Shown: positions 59,375 to 64,000 of the stretch, one piece after another
How positions within the stretch are numbered: position 1 is the first letter of the stretch
How the letters are laid out: each line of letters begins with the position of its first letter
Source: Cephalopachus bancanus
Lineage: Eukaryota > Chordata > Mammalia > Primates > Tarsiidae
Direction of reading: 5' to 3'
DNA length: 64,000 nucleotides
NCBI GenBank assembly: GCA_027257055.1
Contig: JAPVLO010000054.1
Location: forward strand, 2,728,001 to 2,792,000
Program-made: the position numbers and the translations under genes
The notes under the pieces: generated by a model
The model's input: only the letters and a program-made list of their open reading frames with translations
What the model was told of the DNA's origin: nothing
Database searches by the model: none

Positions 59375-59639
59375 GAAACTAACATTTTAATAAAGTTTCA
59401 TTAAAGATGAAGGGAGAACAAAAAGTAAATTGTCACTGCAGGACACCCACAAACACACACATACCACATTGAAAAGTTATCATAGAATGTGTCTGTTTTA
59501 GGCCTCAGGAAACACCTCTTACTTCCATTTCTTCCTTTCATCCTCATTTTATCATTTAACTACTTTTTCCCTAAAAGCCTACTGTAGTGTCCTAATTAGT
59601 TTCTTCCAATTCTAATTCATATGTCATTGTTTTTATACT

Positions 59640-60130
59640 AATTCTACAAAACTATAGTTTTGATATATACATATTTATAAGCCTTCAGTGGCTCCCCATA
59701 GCCTAACAAATTAAAGATAAATGTTTTCCTACTGTAGCATTCAAGACTTCCACAATTCAAATGTTACCTGTGTTTTTCTACTTCTTTTCTGTTTTTCTTT
59801 ATGGGTCAACAGAAATACTTACTCTTATTTAAATGATGTTTTCTTTCATACTCTTCAGCCTTTGCTTAAGCTATTTCCTTTGGCTAGACTGGTCCTCCTC
59901 TAAGCAAATTCTTTTCTTCAGGTCCCATCTCAGATGGCATTCTCTTTAAATTCTTAAATAAAATAATTACATTTTTCCTTTCTTGAAACCACAAGGTACT
60001 TTTCCAGTCTTTAGGATGCTTTGTTTATCATGCCTTGAATTACTCTTAAGTGTATGCTTGTCTTACCCAGACAGATGAACGGCAGAAGCTCCATCTTTTC
60101 CACCTCTGTATTTCTGGATGGGTGACAGGT
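59640..60130 (+). mobile_element. L2 3' region
   Basis: AGCCTTCAGTGGCTCCCCAT, GCATTCAAGACTTCCACAAT, TTTGGCTAGACTGGTCCTCC and CAGGTCCCATCTCAGATGGC occur in L2 order. Confidence 0.7.
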
Positions 60131-60474
60131 AGATAGTAAATATGCTAAGTGGGTTGAGATAAATTGACCATAGATATAATGTCATCTGATATATTTTCTG
60201 TACCATGGACTTGAATTCCAAAGTTACAGAACATAAAGTTGTGGGAGGATTGTCCATGACAATTTGTCTCTCCATTTAAGTCATTTATGTCTAATAGAAA
60301 TATAAATTGAACTAAATATGTAATACAAAATTTTCTAACAGCCATTTTTTAAAAGTAAAAGAAACAGGCAAGATTAACTTTTATGTATGTTTTTAACCCA
60401 ATTTATTCATGATATCATCATTTAAACATGTAACCAATATAAAGTATCAAAACATTCTTTTGCTTGTTTGTTCG

Positions 60475-60767
60475 TTTTTTGAGTTGGAGTCTCACTCTGT
60501 TGCCCAGGCTGGAGTGCAGTGGCACGCTCACGGCTGATGCAGCCTTGATCTGTGGGCTCAGGCAATCCTTCCACCTCAGCCTTCCAAGTAGCTGGAACCA
60601 CAGGCATGCGCCACCATGTCTGGCTAATTTTTTTTTTTTAATTTTTATTTTAGAGACGCGGTCCACCATGTTGCTTAAGCTGGACTTGAACTCCTGAGCT
60701 CAGGCAATCCTCTCACCTCTGCCTCCAAAAGTGTTGGGATTACAGGCATGAACCACCTCGTCCGGCT
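60475..60767 (-). mobile_element. Alu, reverse, older/intermediate type
   Basis: GAGTTGGAGTCTCACTCTG through GAACCACCTCGTCCGGCT, with a T/A-rich linker between the arms. Confidence 0.91.
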
Positions 60768-60982
60768 TACACTCATTTTTATGGTTGAAGTCTCTGAAAT
60801 CTGGCATGTACTTTACACTTACAGCACATCTGAATCTGGACTAACTATATTGCAAGTGTAACCACAGGTGGCTACTCTACCCGATAGCCCAGAGCTAAAG
60901 CAGACATGATCATGACATTGATGAATCAACTTCTCATTTTAAGAGATTACACTCTACATTTTTCCTCTCCAGATTCCATCTC

Positions 60983-61855
60983 TTTATTTTTTATTGATAC
61001 TTAATAATTGTACATATTCTGGGGACACATGTCACATTTTGATATATATTTACATATATATACAATGTGTGATGATCAAATCAGGGTTATTAAGATATTT
61101 ACCATCTTAAACATTTATCATTTCTTTGTGTTGAAACATTGCAAATCTTCTAGTTATTTTTAAATAAACATTAAATTATTAACTATAGTAGCCTTACTGT
61201 GCTACTGAACCCTAGAACTTATTCCTTCCATCCAACTTTATTTTTTTGCCCATTAACCAACCTTTTTTCTTTCCTCCATGCCCCACCACCTTCCCCAGCC
61301 TTAGGTAACCACTATTTGACTCTCTACCTCCATGAGAGCAACTTTTTTAGCTTTCGTATATGAGAGAGTGAGAATATGTGATATTTGTCTTTCTGTTCCT
61401 AGCTTTTGTGACTTAGCATAATGACCTTCAGTTTCACCTATGCTGTTGTAAATGACAGGATTTTATTCTACTGTATGGTTGAATAGTAGTTCATTGTGTA
61501 TATGTACTATTTTTTCTTTATCCATTTGTCTGCTGATGGACACTTAGTTGGTGTCCATATGTTAGTTATTGTGAATAGTGCTACAATAAACATGAATGTT
61601 CAGGTTTTTTCAGTAGACAAATTTCCTTTCTTTTATATATATGCTCAGTAGTAAGAATTCCTCAATCATTTGGTAGATCTATTTTTAGTGGTTTTTTTTT
61701 GGTTTTTTGTTTTTTTTTTAGAAACTTCCATATTGTTTTTCATAGTGGCTGTACTAATTTACATTCCACCAGTAGTTTTCACCCCTTCTCCACATCCTCA
61801 CCTGCACTAGTTTTTTTTTTTGTCATTTTGATATTTTTAAAAAATCTGGTAGGTT
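60983..61855 (-). mobile_element. L1MA-type 3' end and partial ORF2
   Basis: The same tail as at 11885 (TTGTACATATTCTGGGGACA, ATTTATCATTTCTTTGTGTT) continues into decayed ORF2 C-terminal sequence (CTGATGGACACTTAGTTGG, ATTGTGAATAGTGCTACAAT). Confidence 0.82.
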
Positions 61856-61879
61856 ATATGATGCTTCAGAAAGAGAGTA

Positions 61880-62050
61880 AGTCTGTTTCTACCAGTTCCT
61901 ACTGGGCTATCTGGCGCAAGTTCTTTCTCTTCTCTGAGTCTCAATTTCTGAACTATAAAATGCACATAAGTAAATCTATTTTGTAAGACAATTATTAAGA
62001 TTAAATGAGAAAACGTGAGAACACGTGTAACTGAAATTTTTTAGATACTC
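61880..62050 (+). mobile_element. MIR
   Basis: GCGCAAGTTCTTTCTCTTCT, TCTCAATTTCTGAACTATAA and ATTAAGATTAAATGAGAAAA match the MIR core and 3' half. Confidence 0.65.
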
Positions 62051-63194
62051 ATAAATAATTTGGTTTTTTTTTTATTCTTCTCTTTTCCCATTTCCCTATC
62101 CCCCTAGATACTCCATAAATATTGACAACTAAGAGTAGATGGTCAGGCAGGATAATCAATGTAAACGTGTAATAGCTTCGGACTTTGTAGGGTATACAAT
62201 GAGAATGGAGCTCTGTTGAACTTTGGATACCAATTACCCTGGGACTTTTCCAATCTTGTATTATTTATACTACATATTGTGGAATCTTAGTTATACATTG
62301 TATTGATTTAGATGGTTTTGTAAATTGGTCTTTTCTTTCCAACTAGATTTTAGTTGCTGAACTAGGAACCTAGTGGTCTACTCGTGGGGTTCCTACAGGG
62401 CCCAAGTACAAAGTGGCTCACAAGGTAAGCGTTTAAAAATCATTTTAGTTAATTGACTGACACTGACAGAAGAATTCTGTTCAAACAAAAGGCACTGTAC
62501 TTGGCAAATGAGCTCTGTACCATTACAATGAGTTACCCCGAGGTCCAATAGAGTTATTAAAGCAACAGTGGAAACTAATTAATGGAAACTAATTAATTCT
62601 GCAAAGATACCTGGAAGATGTTACTTCTGAGTGGAAAAAGACGTAAATGAAAGTAATTTGTCTACAAATGTCTGATTAAGTGTTATGAGTGATAGAGTTA
62701 GAGATAGAATGTGCTCTGCAAAATTCCAGTCCTTGCTCAAAATATAATTTATGTCCCATCAAGAGATGTGCAAAGCCCTAACTCAACAAGACTGATTCTC
62801 ATTTCAAACAAGAGAGTGAGAAAAAGTTTTTGTAAATGGTATATGATATGCTACACCATTAAATATTGTGAATCAATTCTACAAAACATGAAAGCTTCAC
62901 TACAGATTTAGTTGGCCTTTGTTCCATTATAGTATATAAACAAACCTTAAGGGCACCTGAGGAATTATTCATTCTACACTCATTGAAATGATTTTCTGCC
63001 TCAGTTAGCACTTTTCAAGAATTATTTCAAAATCAACTTGACATTTGCTCATGAAATTTTAAACTGCTGATGGCCAAGGTAAACGGCATATTCTTTGCAG
63101 TATGTTCCACTTATGGGGAAAAAATTATTATATCTCATGCTGCTTCATCTGCATTTCTTTTTGCTCTTAGTTTTAAGTTTGTTTCATGTACATA
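62051..63194. other. non-coding DNA
   Basis: Contains the splice-flanked segment at 62347-62424 and a 12-bp direct repeat (GGAAACTAATTA) at 62570-62595. Otherwise nothing recognised. Confidence 0.5.
62347..62424 (+). other. splice-site-flanked 78-bp segment without an open frame
   Basis: The segment is preceded by a strong pyrimidine tract ending CTTTCCAACTAG and followed by AAGGTAAGC, so it has the look of an internal exon. All three sense frames contain stops within the first nine codons. It could therefore only be a non-coding RNA exon, a UTR exon or a chance pairing of splice-like signals. It lies outside any repeat I recognise. Confidence 0.15.
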
Positions 63195-63330
63195 TTTTTT
63201 TAAAAATTTTTAAATTTTATTATAGAGATGCGGCGTTCAAGTAATGGTTAACTATACAAGTAGGCTGCATGCAGGTGAAGTTTGGGCCTCTAACTGACCC
63301 TCACTTTCCCTTTATCTCGCCTTTTGTGTT
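63195..63330 (-). mobile_element. diverged 3' end of an L1
   Basis: TTTTATTATAGAGATGCGGC followed by AAGTAATGGTTAACTATACA resembles the reverse complement of the recent L1 3' UTR, more diverged than the other copies. Confidence 0.6.
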
Positions 63331-63409
63331 GGAAGATTGCCAATAATACTATCAGTGTCTGATAAACTTTGCATTAATCATAACAATTAGCACAGTTACT
63401 TGAGAATAC

Positions 63410-63434
63410 CACACACACACATACACACACACAA
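63410..63434. repeat. short (CA)n
   Basis: CCACACACACACATACACAC run. Confidence 0.8.
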
Positions 63435-63474
63435 AACTCCACACATTTATGAAAAAGTATTAGCATATGATACT

Positions 63475-63665
63475 TATGATACTTCACATGCTGAACACCT
63501 CATAAGTGCCAAGCACTGTCTGATTGCTATAGATATAGAATGAGCAATACTGACAATCTCATAAAACTTTTTTTCTTTTAATTTAAATTTTACTGGGCAG
63601 GTGATACTAGTTGAAATAGACAGTAAAAGAGTAATAAATGCACAAATAATTTTACTTCTGAATAA
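63475..63665 (+). mobile_element. ancient mammalian repeat fragment, probably L2
   Basis: AAGTGCCAAGCACTGTCTGA through AATAAATGCACAAATAATTT has the same pattern as the fragment at 41505, over a longer stretch. Confidence 0.45.
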
Positions 63666-63798
63666 GTTCCATAAGAAAAGTGAAAGAAGATGATATGTCA
63701 AAAGAGTGATTTGTGCTGGCATAGGGTATATTTTACAAAGGGTGGTTAAGGAAGATCTCTTTAACGCCAAGATAATTAAACTTAAGAATGATGGGAAA

Positions 63799-64000
63799 GG
63801 CTGGGCATAGTGGCTCACACTTATAACCTCAGCACTTTGGAAAGCAAAGGTGAGAGAATTGCTTGAGCCCAAGGGTTCAAAACCAGCTGGGCAACTTGGC
63901 AAGACCTCGCCTCTACAATAAATCAAAAAATTGCCAGACCTGGTGGTGTGCACTTGTGGTTCCAGCTACTTGGAGGGCTGAGTTGGAAGGCTCTCCTGAG
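63799..64000 (+). mobile_element. Alu cut by the window edge
   Basis: GGCTGGGCATAGTGGCTCAC start, left arm with GGGCAACTTGGCAAGACC and ACAATAAATC linker, then part of the right arm. The rest lies outside the window. Confidence 0.92.

Noticed and set aside
63474..63953. 159-codon minus frame at the right edge
   Set aside because: Its N-terminal half is antisense Alu and the rest runs through an ancient repeat remnant.

Overview
This window is nuclear DNA from a primate. It is almost entirely transposable elements and AT-rich non-coding sequence. Dimeric, 7SL-derived Alu elements limit it to primates. The dominant, CpG-rich (young) Alu type is not the human AluS/AluY consensus. It lacks the left-arm/right-arm arrangement typical of lemurs and the tRNA-like SINEs of lorises. 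It carries its own marks: a CGCCTTTGGG block, GGCAGCAAGACC in place of GGCAACTTGGCAAGACC, and an ACAATAAATCAAAAAATC linker between the arms. With a LINE-1 lineage whose 3' ends also look unlike human L1PA, the best inference is a tarsier (Tarsius/Carlito). That is an inference from repeats only.

Layout. 1-12 kb: AT-rich unique sequence with about seven Alus and ancient L1/L2/MIR fragments. 12.2-18.15 kb: a full-length but broken L1 on the + strand with a 14-bp target-site duplication (TSD). 18.2-23 kb: unique DNA, two SINEs and a possible solo LTR. 23.0-28.9 kb: a second full-length, broken L1 on the - strand with an 11-bp TSD. 29.15-36.76 kb: a nest in which a Tigger-like DNA transposon is split by an Alu and by a nearly full-length old L1M, which is itself split by two Alus and a young L1 tail. 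36.8-43.9 kb: unique DNA with Alus and an L2. 44-45 kb: a MER20-like element, an Alu, a TC/TA microsatellite and the only convincing host coding candidate, a 95-bp exon at 44950-45044 (+). 46.4-53.9 kb: truncated young L1s invaded by young Alus, and an MLT1 LTR split by an Alu. 54-64 kb: L2/MIR remnants, Alus, an L1MA 3' end and an Alu cut by the window edge.

No complete host protein-coding gene, rRNA, tRNA, CRISPR array or prokaryotic-type system is visible. Nearly every long open frame is Alu or L1 sequence read in one frame or another. If the exon at 44950 is real, much of the window is intron of a + strand gene that I could not identify. The elements do not form a pathway. The clear story is layered retrotransposition, which insertion boundaries and TSDs allow to be ordered in time.
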